From Methanosarcinales archaeon (GTDB taxonomy: Archaea; Halobacteriota; Methanosarcinia; Methanosarcinales; Methanogasteraceae): a DNA stretch of 7,305 nucleotides. Positions 5,812 through 7,305 of the stretch are shown here, in pieces. Every line of letters starts with the position of its first letter. The first letter of the stretch is position 1. The position numbers were made by a program, and so were the translations under genes. The stretch is from the NCBI GenBank assembly GCA_030609345.1, contig JAUWCK010000050.1:1-7305 (forward strand), given 5' to 3'. The notes under the pieces were generated by a model. It was not told the origin of the DNA. It saw only the letters and a program-made list of their open reading frames with translations, and ran no database searches.

Positions 5812-5988
5812 ATGGACACGTTCCGTAGAACATTTGCTGAAAAAAGGATTGCAGTCTGGATAATCCTGATTGGAACGTTTATACTTGGAGGAGCAGGGAC
5901 ACTAACCGGAGATCAAGTACTTGAAGTGATCAAACTTATAGGGACGTTTTGGCTTGGAGCGGAAGCCGGAGCAAGGGTTCCGAAGTGA
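5812..5988 (+). CDS. Small membrane protein, holin-like
   Basis: This 58-residue protein has a basic N-terminus (MDTFRRTFAEKR) and a hydrophobic segment, IAVWIILIGTFILGGAGT (13-30). A short turn, LTGDQ, leads to a second amphipathic or hydrophobic stretch, VLEVIKLIGTFWLGAEAGA (37-54). One clear membrane helix plus a weaker second one, small size and position after a virus-type peptidase-like gene resemble phage holins or small virion membrane proteins. No family can be named. AAGGA lies about 6 bases before the ATG, a weak signal. The true N-terminus may be longer (see the fragment at 5758). The coding frame itself is intact, and it ends 40 bases before the next gene. Confidence 0.55.
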   Translation: MDTFRRTFAEKRIAVWIILIGTFILGGAGTLTGDQVLEVIKLIGTFWLGAEAGARVPK

Positions 5989-5997
5989 GAGCCAACC

Positions 5998-6004
5998 TTT
6001 AAAT
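5998..6004 (+). promoter_or_regulatory. TATA box (TTTAAAT) of larA-like gene, leaderless transcript
   Basis: TTTAAAT is centred 28 bases before ATG 6029. Archaeal transcription usually starts about 24-27 bases after the TATA centre, that is at 6025-6028. No ribosome binding site lies before the ATG (CCACCAACAATCTCG). The two facts together fit a leaderless or nearly leaderless mRNA. Confidence 0.65.
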
Positions 6005-6028
6005 CCCCAGAACCCACCAACAATCTCG

Positions 6029-7273
6029 ATGAAGATATTGCTGCCCTACGGGGACGGAAGCGTCTCTGTCGAAGTGCCGGACAGGAACCTTGCAGGCATC
6101 ATCGAGCCGCAGGAACTCCCCGCTGTCGAGGATGAGGAATCCGCGATCGTTGATGCGCTTGCCCATCCGGTAGGACGGCGGCTCTCAGAGATCGTACACG
6201 CAGGGGATCGTGTTGTGATCATCGCAAACGACATCACCAGGATCACCCCGACAAAGAAACTCCTGCCGCCGCTTATCTCATGTCTAAACGACATGGGAAT
6301 CCCTGATTCCGATATCGGGATTGTATTTGCGACCGGATCACACAGAAGACATACTGAGGATGAGCAGAAGCGGCTCGTCGGCGATGAGATCTACAGCCGC
6401 GTATCGTGCATCGACCACGATCCTGACAACTGCAGACGCGTCCGGGTTACGAGCAGGGGGACGCCGGTTGAGATATTTGCGCCCGTTCTCGATGCGGATG
6501 CCGTGATATGCACAGGCAGCATCGAGTTTCATTACTACGCGGGATACTCAGGCGGGCTTAAGTCGCTGCTTCCGGGAGTCGCATCGATTGCAAGCATCGG
6601 GAAGAACCATGCGCTCATGATCCACCCTGACGCTGTAGCAGGGAGAACTGATAGTCCGGTGCGTCAGGATCTCGAGGAAGGGACTTCGCATCTATCAGAA
6701 TTCATATTAAACGCGGTATTAAACAGCAGGAAGGAGATCGTCGCAGTCGTTTCTGGCGATCCCATAAAATCGCATCGTGCAGGGGTTTCTTATGCGGACC
6801 GAATGTACCGGATCCGGGCAGAGACTGCCGATGTTGTGATAACGTCTCCCGGCGGGATGCCGAAGGATATAAATCTGTATCAATCTCAGAAAGCACTTGA
6901 AAATGCGAAAAATGTCGTCAAGGATGGCGGGGCGATCATCCTTGTCGCTGAATGTGGAGAGGGTCTTGGCAATGACGTGTATGAACGGTGGCTCGATATC
7001 CCGCGCGACGAACTCCCTTCGAGGTTGGAGCGCCAGTTCGAACTCGGCGGGCACAAAGCCGTGCTGACGTCGCAGCTTTCAGGGCGCGTCGATCTCTACC
7101 TTGTCTCGGATATCCCTGACGATCTTGCAAGGAAGGCGTATTTCATCCCGATGCAGGACGTCGGAAGCGCTCTTCGTGCCGCGGTCTCAAAGCTGGGCAG
7201 GGGCAGGGGTGACGGGCAGCCGCGGATTCTCGTTATGCCGCATGGCGGGCTTACCTGCCCGGTCCCCGGATGA
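6029..7273 (+). CDS. larA: LarA-family nickel-dependent 2-hydroxyacid racemase/epimerase homologue
   Basis: This 414-residue cytoplasmic enzyme is close in length to bacterial lactate racemase LarA. Visible landmarks are VVIIANDITRITPT (62-75), FATGSHRRHTEDE (100-112, H105), CTGSIEFHYYAGYSGGLKS (161-179, H168 and K178), LLPGVASIASIGKNHALMIHP (180-200, H194), ITSPGGMPKDINLYQSQKAL (271-290) and a C-terminal LVMPHGGLT. In LarA the lysine holds the nickel-pincer nucleotide cofactor and three histidines serve nickel binding and proton transfer. All equivalents seem present, so the enzyme should be active if LarB, LarC and LarE exist elsewhere. Substrates in the family vary (lactate, malate and others), so lactate is not assured. 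The ATG at 6029 is chosen over one at 5954 because of the family start MKILLPYG and the promoter. The upstream extension would overlap the holin-like ORF. Confidence 0.87.
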   Translation: MKILLPYGDGSVSVEVPDRNLAGIIEPQELPAVEDEESAIVDALAHPVGRRLSEIVHAGDRVVIIANDITRITPTKKLLPPLISCLNDMGIPDSDIGIVFATGSHRRHTEDEQKRLVGDEIYSRVSCIDHDPDNCRRVRVTSRGTPVEIFAPVLDADAVICTGSIEFHYYAGYSGGLKSLLPGVASIASIGKNHALMIHPDAVAGRTDSPVRQDLEEGTSHLSEFILNAVLNSRKEIVAVVSGDPIKSHRAGVSYADRMYRIRAETADVVITSPGGMPKDINLYQSQKALENAKNVVKDGGAIILVAECGEGLGNDVYERWLDIPRDELPSRLERQFELGGHKAVLTSQLSGRVDLYLVSDIPDDLARKAYFIPMQDVGSALRAAVSKLGRGRGDGQPRILVMPHGGLTCPVPG

Positions 7274-7305
7274 ACGGAACGTGTTGGTGTTTGGTAATTC
7301 GTTAC

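Noticed and set aside
5954..6028. N-terminal extension of the LarA homologue from ATG 5954
   Set aside because: The extension overlaps the holin-like ORF, contains the TATA box and does not resemble the family. The ATG at 6029 gives the expected start.
1..7305. CRISPR array, rRNA or complete tRNA gene
   Set aside because: No regularly spaced direct repeats, rRNA signature stretches or cloverleaf sequences were seen on either strand by eye.

Overview
The window looks like chromosomal DNA of a methyl-coenzyme M reductase (MCR)-containing euryarchaeon, meaning a methanogen or an anaerobic alkane oxidiser. It carries a 5'-truncated gene for methanogenesis marker protein 7 (Mmp7) and archaeal-type ribosomal proteins L18e and L13. 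It also has a Dim2/Pno1-like KH protein, Shine-Dalgarno sequences of the GGTGA type and a TTTAAAT TATA box. The species cannot be named from this sequence alone.

Layout. Positions 2-1361 (+) hold mmp7 followed closely by a carboxymuconolactone decarboxylase/AhpD-fold protein with a cysteine-rich tail. Positions 1362-1666 are a convergent intergenic region with two neighbouring palindromic elements, both bounded by AACC...GGTT, and a T8 tract. Positions 1667-2761 (-) are aroC, chorismate synthase. Positions 2813-3315 (-) are an A+T-rich RelE/ParE-type toxin-antitoxin pair with a 4-base overlap. Positions 3515-4833 (-) are a tightly coupled operon rpl18e - rpl13 - KH protein, separated from the usual archaeal partners (rpoD upstream, rps9 and rpoN downstream). 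Just outside each end of this operon lies a decayed dockerin-like coding fragment. The two fragments are homologous and oppositely oriented, so they form a degenerate inverted repeat around the operon. Positions 5199-5988 (+) hold a compact, virus-like cassette: a papain-like cysteine-peptidase-type protein, a 26-codon ORF and a small membrane (holin-like) protein, with signs of compensating frameshifts. Positions 6029-7273 (+) encode a LarA-family nickel-dependent 2-hydroxyacid racemase/epimerase homologue, probably expressed from a leaderless mRNA.

How the parts fit. Mmp7 belongs to the machinery that reductively activates MCR, a nickel (F430) enzyme. LarA is a second nickel-linked protein, but nothing in the window ties the two together. 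L18e, L13 and the KH protein serve large-subunit assembly and small-subunit rRNA maturation, with translation coupled by overlapping genes. The toxin-antitoxin pair, palindromic elements, dockerin fragments and virus-like cassette lie between housekeeping genes and suggest a rearranged, insertion-prone stretch of chromosome.
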